A DNA stretch of 22,033 nucleotides from a candidate division Zixibacteria bacterium SM23_81 (GCA_001304015.1 LJUY01000048.1:1-22033); one strand, 5' to 3'; shown: positions 1 to 7,812, counted from the stretch's first letter. Translations and numbers: made by a program. The notes: generated by a model not told the origin, from the letters alone.

Positions 1-325
1 TTGGGTTTTTCGTAGGGGCGGGTTTGAAACCCGCCCCTACATGGTAATCCGGATCGTTTTCAATAAAAATAATCCCGTGCACATGATCAGGCATAATTAC
101 AAATTCATCCAATCTGATATTCAAATAATGAATTGGCAAATCGATCCAACATTTTTGAACAATATTTCCGAAAGTATTCAATTGCATTGTGCCGTTTGAA
201 ATTCTGCCGAAGATACACTCATGATGATGTGAGCAAATGGTGACAAAATATGCGCCGTTTTTTGAATAATCATACCCTTTCAATCGAATTGAACGCCGGT
301 GATGTCTTCCCTGATGATCTGGCAT
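1..325 (-). CDS. REP-associated tyrosine transposase (RAYT / IS200-like Y1 family), 3' part beyond the window
   Basis: The reading frame starts at the minus-strand ATG at 325-323 and stays open to the left edge, giving 108 codons of a protein usually about 170-200 aa long. I translated it by hand. Family hallmarks are the N-terminal RRSIRLKGYDYS block, NGAYFVTIC, and the HUH motif H81-V82-H83 inside VIMPDHVHGI. The catalytic tyrosine and the rest of the C-terminus lie outside the window. These enzymes make single-strand cuts at REP palindromes and move them. Residues 96-105 (VGAGFKPAPT) are encoded by a GC-rich palindrome inside the gene, in frame, at the point where family members have a variable loop. 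A second palindrome sits just upstream of the start. There is no good ribosome binding site. The DNA is clearly more AT-rich than the neighbouring genes, which suggests transfer. Confidence 0.88.
   Translation of the reverse strand, partial: MPDHQGRHHRRSIRLKGYDYSKNGAYFVTICSHHHECIFGRISNGTMQLNTFGNIVQKCWIDLPIHYLNIRLDEFVIMPDHVHGIIFIENDPDYHVGAGFKPAPTKNP
12..40. repeat. REP-like palindrome inside the transposase gene
   Basis: This is a perfect palindrome: 14-base arms at 12-25 and 27-40 around a single G at 26. The core arm is GGGCGGGTTT. It is read through in frame by the minus-strand transposase as VGAGFKPAPT, so it adds residues rather than breaking the gene. The same core recurs at 340-360. 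Confidence 0.9.
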
Positions 326-339
326 GGCGTTTTCTATAT

Positions 340-360
340 GGGCGGGTTTGAAACCCGCCC
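340..360. repeat. REP-like palindrome upstream of the transposase
   Basis: A second copy of the palindrome core: 10-base arms at 340-349 and 351-360 around G350. The run CCCCT after the right arm also matches the first copy. It lies between the transposase start (325) and the stop of the ABC transporter gene (384), where a flanking REP of a RAYT element is expected. It could also act as a hairpin terminator for the leftward transporter transcript, but no T-run follows. Confidence 0.85.
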
Positions 361-383
361 CTGTTAATATTCCACGTCCGTGC

Positions 384-2657
384 TTAAATACTTGAACTGT
401 ATAATCGGTATATGGAAAGAACCAGGACATTGGTGGCATAACCCGGACCGCCGTTGGTCATGATGAAGATCTTGGCGAAGATCTGAAATCCCACGATGGT
501 CCCCACCACGGTCAGATACAGGGTCACCGGCTTGAGCAGGGGAAGGGTGATGTGCCACCACCGCTGAATGGCGCTGGCGCCGTCGATCTTAGCGGATTCA
601 TGGAGCACTTTAGGCACACGTCCCATGGCCGCCAGATAAAGAATCACCCCACCCCCCGGTGCGGCCAGCATGCCGCTGAGCATAATGCTGCCCAGAGCTG
701 TGCTGGGGCTGCTCAACCACGGGAAAGGTCCCAGCCCCGCCAGGCCGAACAAATAGTTGAACAATCCCCAGGTGGGATCGAAGATCCATTTCCACACCAT
801 GGCGATGACCACAGCGGAGGCCACCCCGGGCAGATAGTAGGCCGACCGGAAGAAGGTCTGTGCCTTCATGCTCAAGGGATAAATCAGGCTGGCCAGAAAG
901 AGAGCCACCAGGATGCCCCAGGGTACCATGACCACCGTGTAGATGAAAGTGTTGCGCATGGAGATCCAGAACACCTTGTCGGTGAAGGTGGTCTTGAAAT
1001 TATCCAGCAAGGCCCAAGGGCTACCCAGGATACCGGCCAGGGGGTCGAAATGTTTGAAGGCGATGACCACCGCCAGCACGACGGGGATGGCGATGAAGAT
1101 GGAAAACACAAAAAAATCGGGCAGCAAAAAGGTGTAAGCCCAAATGTGTTTGCGCACGGTTCCCAAAAATCGCCTCCGCGCCCGGGGCAAGAAGACGGCG
1201 ATGGCCAACAGGGTGGCGATGATGGTGCCCAGAAGATAGGCCCAGACTTTTCTATTGGCCATGCCTAGATCACCGGTCTGTGACTTGGCCAGAAGCTCTT
1301 CTACTTCCTGCTTGGCCACAGTCATGGCCTCCTGGGCCGTTTTGCGACCGAGCATGGCCAACTGCAGCTGGCGGGCGATACGCTCGTCGATTTTCTGCCA
1401 GAGGGGATGAAATGGCCTGATCACCATGTTGGGCAGAGCCTGCTGTACGATGCGCATGTAATCGCCCCGCTCCGGATCATCGGTATAGAGATCGGCTGCG
1501 GAACGTCGTGTGGGAAAGGTTCCTAAATAGCGGCAATATTCCTGATTCTCTCCGTTGGTCAGAAACCGGGCTAGCTCCATGCACAGACGCCGCTTCTCAG
1601 GGTCCTTCTGCTTGAAAACCACCCAGTTGCCAATCCCCGGAGAGGCGGTCAACAACTGACCAGAGGAACCAACGGGAAAACAGGCCACGGCGAAGTTCAT
1701 CAGGGGGCGTACCATGTCCGGTTTGCCCTGGGCAATCCACTTGGTATTGTTCTCCGAGCGCTTCTTATTGGTATTCACCAGATTGCTGATGGACCATGTT
1801 CCCTGACAGGTGACGGCCGTCTTTCCGGGAGAAGTGCCGAACAGATTCCAGGTGGCGTCCTGGGTCAGCCCCCCCGTATTGGGGAGGGCCACGTGGTATT
1901 TGTGCTCCAGATCGATGAGCTTCTGCATACCCCGGATGGCCTCTGGGCTGTCAAAGGTGAAGCGCTTGCCATCCGGGCTCAGTGAGCGTCCTCCCTCACC
2001 GTAAATGATGGCCCAGGCCTCGTTGTTGCCCGGCATGACGTTAAAGCCCACCCCGTACACGTCGATTTTGCCATCACCATCCCGATCGAAGGTGAGCCGC
2101 TGCATTTTCTCCACAAACTCCTCCCATGTCCAGATGCCGTTGGTGGGCAACTCCACGCTCCTCTCGGCGAAGATGTCTTTATTTAACACCATGGTGTAAA
2201 CGGTGGCGTACCAAGGCCAAGCCCAAACATGGCCCTTGTAAGTGAAGGCGTCCAGCATGGCGGAATAATAATCTTGACGATCCTCTGGGGTCAAGTAAGG
2301 ATCGATGGGCTCCAGGATTCCTTTTTCCACATAGGCGAATTTCATGGCACTGCCGGCCACATCGGGCGGGGTATTGCCCATGACGGAGATGTCCAGTTTC
2401 TGCTCCCCTTTGGTCCATGAAAGCCTGGTGAAACGGATTTTCACCTCTGGGTGCATCTCTTGAAATCGATCCAGGAGCTGGAACTCCCAGTGATCCTTGG
2501 CATAGGAAGCCATTCCATGGGGCCCAGGGCGGGGAAAATCCCACACGTCGATGAGAATCCTCCCGTCATCCCTCTCCCGGCAAGCTGGAGCCAGGGCCAA
2601 AAAGACCAAAAGAAATACCAATGAAGGTTTTCTCCGAGAAAATCCCGTCAATTCCAT
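384..2657 (-). CDS. Fused solute-binding lipoprotein / MalF-type sugar ABC permease, C-terminally short
   Basis: A single 757-aa frame joins two parts normally encoded separately. Residues 1-26 are a lipoprotein signal (LALAPAC, lipid Cys26). Residues ~33-460 are an extracellular solute-binding protein, family 1-like, with an acidic DRDGDGKID loop at 191-199 that could bind calcium. A membrane segment at ~471-490 followed by RARRR (positive-inside) leads into the permease at ~500-757. The permease has several membrane helices and the EAA loop (ESAKIDGAS...LPLL, ~687-708) that contacts the ATPase. It would import a sugar or sugar-like solute, but the substrate cannot be read from sequence. The protein stops after LSIYRLYSSSI, where MalF homologues usually continue ~30-40 residues through the last helix. 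The usual MalG-type partner is not found downstream; the transposase element lies there instead. The gene may be damaged. Confidence 0.85.
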   Translation of the reverse strand: MELTGFSRRKPSLVFLLVFLALAPACRERDDGRILIDVWDFPRPGPHGMASYAKDHWEFQLLDRFQEMHPEVKIRFTRLSWTKGEQKLDISVMGNTPPDVAGSAMKFAYVEKGILEPIDPYLTPEDRQDYYSAMLDAFTYKGHVWAWPWYATVYTMVLNKDIFAERSVELPTNGIWTWEEFVEKMQRLTFDRDGDGKIDVYGVGFNVMPGNNEAWAIIYGEGGRSLSPDGKRFTFDSPEAIRGMQKLIDLEHKYHVALPNTGGLTQDATWNLFGTSPGKTAVTCQGTWSISNLVNTNKKRSENNTKWIAQGKPDMVRPLMNFAVACFPVGSSGQLLTASPGIGNWVVFKQKDPEKRRLCMELARFLTNGENQEYCRYLGTFPTRRSAADLYTDDPERGDYMRIVQQALPNMVIRPFHPLWQKIDERIARQLQLAMLGRKTAQEAMTVAKQEVEELLAKSQTGDLGMANRKVWAYLLGTIIATLLAIAVFLPRARRRFLGTVRKHIWAYTFLLPDFFVFSIFIAIPVVLAVVIAFKHFDPLAGILGSPWALLDNFKTTFTDKVFWISMRNTFIYTVVMVPWGILVALFLASLIYPLSMKAQTFFRSAYYLPGVASAVVIAMVWKWIFDPTWGLFNYLFGLAGLGPFPWLSSPSTALGSIMLSGMLAAPGGGVILYLAAMGRVPKVLHESAKIDGASAIQRWWHITLPLLKPVTLYLTVVGTIVGFQIFAKIFIMTNGGPGYATNVLVLSIYRLYSSSI

Positions 2658-2665
2658 TGGCGCAA

Positions 2666-2674
2666 GCTCCTCCC
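2666..2674 (-). promoter_or_regulatory. Ribosome binding site of the transporter fusion gene
   Basis: On the minus strand GGGAGGAGC lies 8 bases before the ATG at 2657. It supports this start and hence the lipoprotein signal peptide. Confidence 0.7.
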
Positions 2675-2857
2675 AAACTCTTCTCCGAATTTAGATTGTT
2701 TGTAACACATTTCCTTGGGAAAGTCAAGTCTTTTTTGGAAGCGCATTAGTATGAAAAAGAAATTCTCTTGACAGAAAGCTTCCCATTGATTAACCTACAA
2801 TTACCAGTAGTGGGAAAGTTTGAAATTGACACTTGTTATCCACCAAGGGTGTGTAGC

Positions 2858-2864
2858 GGAGGAG
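2858..2864 (+). promoter_or_regulatory. Ribosome binding site of the corrinoid protein gene
   Basis: GGAGGAG lies 7 bases before the ATG at 2872, a near-ideal Shine-Dalgarno placement that fixes the start. Confidence 0.75.
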
Positions 2865-2871
2865 AACTTTC

Positions 2872-3513
2872 ATGGAAATATTGGCATCCCTTGCGGACAG
2901 CCTGATTCGAGGCCAGGCTGATGAAGCGTCGCTTTTAACCACCAGGGGGATCAAGGAAGGCCTGGAGCCCCTTGAGGTTTTGAATAAAGGGCTCATCGCC
3001 GGAATGGATGTGGTAGGCCAAAAATTCCGGGATGGAGAACTCTATGTGCCCGACGTGTTGGTGGCCGCTCGGGCCATGCGTGCGGGTATGGATATCCTCA
3101 GACCCCTCTTCGCCAAAGGTGACGTTCGACCTGTGGGCAAAGTCATCTTGGGCACCGTTCAAGGCGACCTACATGATATCGGCAAGAACTTGGTGGGAAT
3201 CATGCTGGAAGGTGCCGGATTTCAGGTCATCGATATGGGCACGGATGTGGCCCCGGAGAAATTCATCTCAGCGGTGAGGGATCATCAACCCAGGGTCCTT
3301 GGCATGTCCGCTCTCCTGACGGTCACCATGATGGGCATGAAGACAGTTCTCGATGCCATGGATTCCCAGGGCTTAAGAAAGGGGGTTGTGGCACTGGTGG
3401 GTGGGGCTCCGGTAACCCAGAGGTTTGCCGACGAGATCGGCGCCGATGGCTATGCTCACGACGCCGTCTCGGCGGTTTCCAAAGTGAAAGAGCTTTTGAA
3501 AGCAGGGAGGTGA
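2872..3513 (+). CDS. Corrinoid (cobalamin-binding) protein of a methyltransferase system, MtaC/MtbC-like
   Basis: This 213-aa protein has the two-part fold of methyl-accepting corrinoid proteins. A helical cap (residues ~1-85) carries the typical VGQKFRDGELYVPDVLVAARAM block. A Rossmann-like B12 domain (~88-212) follows, with the DxHxxG signature at D99-L-H101-D-I-G104, where His101 should be the lower cobalt ligand. GMSALLTVTM and GGAPVTQRFADEIGADGYAHDA are the remaining B12-contact blocks. The length is normal and complete. Such proteins carry a methyl group on cobalt between a substrate-specific methyltransferase and an acceptor methyltransferase in the cytoplasm. The next gene, 144 bases downstream, is a URO-D-fold protein of the kind that pairs with corrinoid proteins. 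The methyl donor (methanol, methylamine, methoxyaromatic or other) cannot be told. The gene is divergent from the ABC transporter. Confidence 0.9.
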   Translation: MEILASLADSLIRGQADEASLLTTRGIKEGLEPLEVLNKGLIAGMDVVGQKFRDGELYVPDVLVAARAMRAGMDILRPLFAKGDVRPVGKVILGTVQGDLHDIGKNLVGIMLEGAGFQVIDMGTDVAPEKFISAVRDHQPRVLGMSALLTVTMMGMKTVLDAMDSQGLRKGVVALVGGAPVTQRFADEIGADGYAHDAVSAVSKVKELLKAGR

Positions 3514-3657
3514 ACTCCCCTTCCCCTCAAAGCCCCCATGACCTCCTCCACAAGCCACCATCTCCGTCTTCACATGGAGTGCACCTGCGCCCGGTTTACT
3601 GTTTTGTCGCGGAGCTCACCGTTCGAAGTTTGAGACTGCCCAAGCATAGAGAGAAAT

Positions 3658-4713
3658 ATGAGCAGAAAAAACGAGCCGAATTTCGAGAGGCTGAGGACCG
3701 CCCTCTTCGCCGGGCAGCCCGACCGGGTCCCCTTGCTGGAGCTGTCCATCGACTGCTCCATAAAGGAGAAATTTCTGGGCAGACCGGTGAGAAATTTGAG
3801 AGATGAGATCGACTTCTTCGCTCGGGCCGGCTACGATGCCATCAAGCTCAGCCCTCTGATGGATATCAACCCCGACCATCGAGAGCCCAGAGAAGACTGG
3901 CGGACCACAGATAGCCTGGAGTTTAACCGCGATCGCGTGTGGGCCCCTGAAGGAGCTGGGATGATCACCAGCATCGAGGAGCTGGAGTCCTATCGCTGGC
4001 CTCTGCCCCAGGAGATCGACTACTCCCCCTTCGAAACGGCGGCAAAGTTACTTCCCCCCGGCATGAAAATAATCGGTCAGTATGGGGATATCTTCACCTG
4101 GGCCTGGACCTTGATGGGTTTCGAGACCTTCTCTCTAGCCCTGGTGGATAACCCCCAACTCGTGGCCCGGATGATGAGTACTCTCGGGGCGCTCATCACC
4201 GATATGTTTGCCACCATGGCCGATTTCCAAGAGGTAGGAGCCTTGTGGTACAGCGACGATCTGGCCTTTAAAACGGGTCTGCTGGTGTCTCCACAGGTGC
4301 TGCGGTCCCATCTTTTTCCCTGGATGAAGAAGATCAGCCAGCTCTGTGTCAAACGAGGAATCCCCTTCATATATCACTCCGACGGAAAGCTGGACCAGGT
4401 CATGGATGACCTCCTGGACTGCGGCATCAACGCCCTTCACCCCATCGAGCCCCAAGCCATGAACATCCGGGAGCTGAAGAGAGAATACGGAGGGCAAATC
4501 TGCCTGGTCGGAAATGTGGATCTGGAGTACACCCTTACGCGGGGGACGCCTCAGGAAGTGGCCGCGGAAACCCTGGCACTGATATGCGATGTGGGGCCAG
4601 GAGGAGGCTACTGCATGAGCTCCAGCAATTCAATCCCCGCGTACGTGCCCTTCGCCAACTACCAAGCCATGATTGAGACCACCCTCCAGCATGGCTGGTA
4701 CCCCCTAGATTGA
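3658..4713 (+). CDS. Uroporphyrinogen decarboxylase (URO-D) superfamily protein, probable corrinoid-linked methyltransferase
   Basis: This 351-aa protein matches the URO-D superfamily of MtaA/MtbA/CmuA-type methyltransferases in length and block order: N-terminal RLRTALFAGQPDRVPLLE, the central QYGDIFTWAWTLMGFE, YSDDLAFKTGLLVSP, IYHSDGK, LHPIEP, LVGNVD and the final GGGYCMSSSNSIP. MtaA-type enzymes bind zinc through His-x-Cys...Cys. Here the corresponding stretch is H240-S-D242, with C319 77 residues after D242, so the middle ligand looks replaced by Asp. C255 is a possible alternative. True haem-pathway HemE is unlikely: the neighbour is a corrinoid protein and there are no other haem genes. 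It could move a methyl group from a substrate to the corrinoid protein or from the corrinoid protein to an acceptor. The start is the only reasonable ATG; the upstream GAGAGA is a weak ribosome site. Confidence 0.82.
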   Translation: MSRKNEPNFERLRTALFAGQPDRVPLLELSIDCSIKEKFLGRPVRNLRDEIDFFARAGYDAIKLSPLMDINPDHREPREDWRTTDSLEFNRDRVWAPEGAGMITSIEELESYRWPLPQEIDYSPFETAAKLLPPGMKIIGQYGDIFTWAWTLMGFETFSLALVDNPQLVARMMSTLGALITDMFATMADFQEVGALWYSDDLAFKTGLLVSPQVLRSHLFPWMKKISQLCVKRGIPFIYHSDGKLDQVMDDLLDCGINALHPIEPQAMNIRELKREYGGQICLVGNVDLEYTLTRGTPQEVAAETLALICDVGPGGGYCMSSSNSIPAYVPFANYQAMIETTLQHGWYPLD

Positions 4714-4793
4714 AAACACAGAGGCCATCATCGGCAGGAGACTTCGTATAAGCAGAATAGAAGCCAGCGGCGACCTTCGGAGCCAAAAAGATA

Positions 4794-4822
4794 TTGACAT
4801 AGAGGGAAATTTGTCGTAATTT
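4794..4822 (+). promoter_or_regulatory. Possible sigma-70-like promoter before the envelope gene block
   Basis: A perfect TTGACA (4794-4799) is followed after 17 bases by TAATTT (4817-4822), which matches the TATAAT consensus at only three positions. It lies in the 217-base gap before the first gene of the 4931-16155 block, where a promoter is expected. FCB bacteria can use a different -10 consensus, so this is tentative. Confidence 0.3.
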
Positions 4823-4930
4823 GGAAAAAGACAATTACGTCTTGTCAAGCTACTTAAAGGATTATTTGAGTGCCAATTTTCAAAAATAACCCGTCCGTCT
4901 AGATCCATTATTCAACGTCCGAGGAAGGAC

Positions 4931-6793
4931 ATGTTACCTATAACGAGAAAAATCGGAATTTCTCTTTTGGCCTTGGGCTTATTGGTCCTACTGTGTGAAG
5001 TGGGTCCTGGCCAGGCTCAGGTTTCACAGATCTGGACTGAGACCACAGAGGAGGACTTTGCCAGCGGAATAGGCGTGGACACCATCAGCGTGGACATCCG
5101 CACCAGTCCTGGAGATATTATCCTGGCTGAGCCCCAGGAAAACTTTGCCTTTGGCAAAAGTGCCGAGGATGGTGGCGATGGCAACGCCAGTTACCCCCCC
5201 AGGAATCTTCTGGACGAAAACCTGGCTACCTTTTGGCTATCTAAGACACAACAACCATTGGGAGTTAGCATAATCGTGGACCTCCGGGCCGAGCGTCTCA
5301 TCGAACAGATCCATATCCTGGGATACATAGAGATCTTTCGAATCAGGGGATATCGGATGTCCGTGAGCCTCGATAAGGTAAAGTGGGTAACGGTGGCCGA
5401 GAACCCGGATAATCCGACCATGAACGTTTTCGAGACCATTGAGCCCACAGTGGCTAGGTATGTCCGTGTCACCATCATCACCATCGACCAGGTTCACGCT
5501 GTGGCCATCAGCGAGATCCAGGTCTTCGGGGCCGGTTTCGCAGCCCAGGGATCTTATTTCTCCGAGGCCAAGGATTTTGGAACCCTGACAAACTTCGGAG
5601 TGGCCACCTGGGGGGCGGAGTTTCCTGACCCGGATATGGACATCACTCTTCAGTTTCGCAGCGATTCCGTTCAGGTGCTCAATGATGGTGGTGTTCTGGA
5701 GGATACTCTCAAATTGGCCAACGAGATGGCTGAGCTGGTCCCCGGATCGGAAGTGGTCACCGATGAGTCCGAGATGATCCTGTACAACAGGGGCTTCGAT
5801 TACGATATCGACTATCAAAAAGGCCTTATCTGGCGTCTGGAGACTAGCACCATCGATAGCGCGGCCTTGATCATGGTGGACTATTCTCTCTGGAACGGAT
5901 GGTCTGAGGAGTATTATTCCGACCCGGATTCCGACCCGGATAGTACCCTCTTTCGTGTCACTGAGCCTCGACGATACCTTCAATATCGGGCCAACCTGTT
6001 CACCGGCACGATCAACACCCCCAAGCTGAAGGAAATCTCCATCAAGTACAGCACATCCAGCTTGGCCCAAAGGGCTCTGGGAACAGTTGTCCCCAATGAG
6101 GTGCCCATCATGAAGGAGAGCACGGTAACATATCTCCTTCAGTTCGCCTTTGGACCGACCAATTTAGGGGTGGACACCGTGATCGTGCTCACCCCGAGCC
6201 CCGCCAGGATCAGCGAGATACGTCTGAACGAGAATCCTTTAACTGGCGCAGATTACGAGGATTTCAGCACGAGAGAGAAGATCAAGATCGGCTTCACTCA
6301 ACCCATTCTGGCCGACTCAACGGCCACTTTGGAGATCGACTTCCGCACAACTCTGTTCTTAAGCCTCAACGCATACCCCGCCCAGATCATCAGCAACGAC
6401 ACCCCAGACAATCCTCAGTTTGTGGAACAAGGCGAGGCCACATGGGTCATCAGCACGACCGGTATCCCGACCGGACCACTGGTCTCAGTAGAGGCGAAAC
6501 CCAATCCTTTTTCTCCCAACGGAGATGGCCTCTTCGACGAGGCCTTCATCTCTTACTTCGTGGCCAAGATCGCCTATCCTCAACCGGTCAGCGTTAAGAT
6601 TTACAACCTGAACGGCGACAGGATCAGAACCTTGCGCGACCAAAAGGATCCGGCATTCTCTTATGAAATCCCATGGGATGGCCGGGATGACTCAGGCGAT
6701 CTGGTTTCCCCTGGCGTGTATATTTACCAGGTTAGGGTCAACACCGATTCTGGTACAGAGGTCGTGACGAAAACCATCACCGTGCAATACTGA
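4931..6793 (+). CDS. Secreted protein with discoidin (F5/8 type C)-like domain and C-terminal FlgD-Ig/CHU_C-like domain
   Basis: A 620-aa exported protein. The signal peptide is residues 1-29, with likely cleavage at GQA/QV. Residues ~72-205 read as an F5/8 type C (discoidin) galactose-binding-like domain: SYPPRNLLDENLATFW, IIVDLRAERLIEQIHILGY, ARYVRVTI and ISEIQVFG. The middle region (~205-515) is beta-rich and unrecognised. Residues ~523-620 begin with PNPFSPNGDG and run through VKIYNLNGDRIRTL, WDGRDDSGDLVSPGVYIYQV to a short tail. This matches FlgD-Ig/gliding-motility C-terminal domains and has the SPNGDG start typical of T9SS type B (CHU_C) signals, without the type A LIK ending. Ribosome site: GAGGAAGG just before the ATG. 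It is the first gene of a seven-gene block. It probably acts at the cell surface or in the periplasm, binding carbohydrate or another protein; no enzyme motif is seen. Confidence 0.75.
   Translation: MLPITRKIGISLLALGLLVLLCEVGPGQAQVSQIWTETTEEDFASGIGVDTISVDIRTSPGDIILAEPQENFAFGKSAEDGGDGNASYPPRNLLDENLATFWLSKTQQPLGVSIIVDLRAERLIEQIHILGYIEIFRIRGYRMSVSLDKVKWVTVAENPDNPTMNVFETIEPTVARYVRVTIITIDQVHAVAISEIQVFGAGFAAQGSYFSEAKDFGTLTNFGVATWGAEFPDPDMDITLQFRSDSVQVLNDGGVLEDTLKLANEMAELVPGSEVVTDESEMILYNRGFDYDIDYQKGLIWRLETSTIDSAALIMVDYSLWNGWSEEYYSDPDSDPDSTLFRVTEPRRYLQYRANLFTGTINTPKLKEISIKYSTSSLAQRALGTVVPNEVPIMKESTVTYLLQFAFGPTNLGVDTVIVLTPSPARISEIRLNENPLTGADYEDFSTREKIKIGFTQPILADSTATLEIDFRTTLFLSLNAYPAQIISNDTPDNPQFVEQGEATWVISTTGIPTGPLVSVEAKPNPFSPNGDGLFDEAFISYFVAKIAYPQPVSVKIYNLNGDRIRTLRDQKDPAFSYEIPWDGRDDSGDLVSPGVYIYQVRVNTDSGTEVVTKTITVQY
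5918..5941 (+). repeat. 12-bp tandem duplication within the discoidin-like gene
   Basis: TCCGACCCGGAT occurs twice head to tail, encoding the acidic run SDPDSDPDS. It keeps the frame. It may be a small slippage or duplication event in a surface-exposed loop. Confidence 0.8.
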
Positions 6794-6813
6794 GCACGTA
6801 AAGGAGCTAATAC

Positions 6814-7773
6814 ATGACCGGGAGAAGGCGTAAAAAAATTGTCCTTTTGCTGCTGATATGTGTCCCAGCTCTCCTGTGGGCAGTTCAGGCCCAAGCTGCC
6901 TTTATCGACGTGGGGCTGGGAGCCAGACCCGTGGGCCTGGGAAGAGCCTTCGTTGGTTTGGCCGATGACGCCAATGCAATGCTGTATAACCCTGCGGGCC
7001 TGGCTCACCTAGAGAGGATGGAGCTGACCTCCATGTATGCCCGCCTCTATCCTGGGATTGAGGATGACAAGCTTCACTTGGGCTATGTGGGTGTGGTGAA
7101 ACCCGTAAAGGGCTTTGGCACGTTAGGAATCGGAGCCACCAACCTGTGGGCCGATCTCTACGGAGAGAATATTTTTTATCTCAGCTATGCTCGAAAGATG
7201 AGCACTGGACTTAGCCTTGGAGGCAGCTTCAAGTTCCTCCGCTGGAGTGCTGATGGCTATACCGATCCGGAGGGACTCAGCGAGTTAGGACATTCCTGGA
7301 ATGGCTGGACCTTCGATGTGGGCCTTCTCTATTCGTTACGCTCGGAGAAACTGCTGCGTTTTATGGGTGCTGACGGCCTGCAGCTGGGCCTGTCGGTTCT
7401 AAACGTAAACCAGCCCAGCACGGCCAAAAATGGCGCCGAAGACGCCAAGCTCCCCATCGGCTTTGAGGGAGGACTGGTTTATAGGAGGGGAAATTACAAA
7501 GGCCTGCTCTCCTTTAGTCGCCGAGATGACATGAGCAGGCTTCACTTTGGACAGGAACTGGACCTCTTGGCTCAAGGTTCGAGGTCGGGCTCAGCATCCT
7601 TTCAGATCCGAGCCGGCGCCTTCAAAACACTCTCTGAGGAGAGTGGCGGAGAATTGGACTTTGGATGCGGTTTCGCCTTGAGGAATGCTCTTCTCGATTA
7701 CGCTTACGTCTTTCCTTTGGCCCTCCGAGACGTTGGTGGTTGCCACAAAGTTTCTATTGGATATACCTTTTAA
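6814..7773 (+). CDS. PorV/PorQ-family outer membrane beta-barrel protein
   Basis: This 319-aa protein has a signal peptide (residues 1-28, cleavage near AQA/AF). It then shows the family's N-terminal signature: GLGARPVGLGRAFVGLADD followed by NAMLYNPAGLA. The rest is alternating beta-strand sequence ending in the aromatic residue of GYTF, as expected for insertion by the Bam machinery. PorV/PorQ/UPF0164 proteins are FadL-like barrels; in T9SS organisms PorV carries substrates to the surface sortase. Whether this one is a true T9SS shuttle or a barrel dedicated to the adjacent ExbBD cluster cannot be decided. AAGGAG (6801-6806) lies 7 bases before the ATG. The gap from the previous stop is 20 bases, so the two are probably co-transcribed. 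Confidence 0.82.
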   Translation: MTGRRRKKIVLLLLICVPALLWAVQAQAAFIDVGLGARPVGLGRAFVGLADDANAMLYNPAGLAHLERMELTSMYARLYPGIEDDKLHLGYVGVVKPVKGFGTLGIGATNLWADLYGENIFYLSYARKMSTGLSLGGSFKFLRWSADGYTDPEGLSELGHSWNGWTFDVGLLYSLRSEKLLRFMGADGLQLGLSVLNVNQPSTAKNGAEDAKLPIGFEGGLVYRRGNYKGLLSFSRRDDMSRLHFGQELDLLAQGSRSGSASFQIRAGAFKTLSEESGGELDFGCGFALRNALLDYAYVFPLALRDVGGCHKVSIGYTF

Positions 7774-7806
7774 AGAGCAAATAGCTGAATATCAAATCCC
7801 ACAACC

Positions 7807-7812
7807 AAGGAG
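7807..7812 (+). promoter_or_regulatory. Ribosome binding site deciding a GTG start
   Basis: AAGGAG lies 6 bases before GTG at 7819 and 9 bases before a second in-frame GTG at 7822. An ATG at 7817 is out of frame and meets a stop after two codons. The start is therefore GTG; which of the two is uncertain. Confidence 0.65.

Noticed and set aside
552-1268. A 238-codon plus-strand frame opposite the ABC transporter gene
   Set aside because: It is antisense to a clear permease/SBP coding frame, has low-complexity His/Gly/Gln-rich composition, and matches no family.
2768-2801. TTGACA plus TACAAT upstream of the corrinoid gene as a promoter
   Set aside because: The two boxes are separated by 22 bases, too far for sigma-70, and the correctly spaced hexamer TAACCT is poor. 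A second TTGACA at 2826-2831 has no -10 partner.
2658-2871. Possible cobalamin riboswitch upstream of the B12-binding protein gene
   Set aside because: I saw no B12-box-like sequence or long helical architecture in this 214-base gap.
3658-4713. Calling the URO-D protein HemE (haem biosynthesis)
   Set aside because: The corrinoid-protein neighbour, the GGGYCMSSSNSIP ending and the lack of other haem genes favour the methyltransferase branch.
4828-4844. AAGAC...GTCTT hairpin in the gap before 4931
   Set aside because: A 5-bp stem with a 6-base loop is likely chance.
5237-6070. A 277-codon minus-strand frame inside the discoidin-like gene
   Set aside because: It is the antisense shadow of a well-supported secreted protein; no ribosome site or family resemblance.
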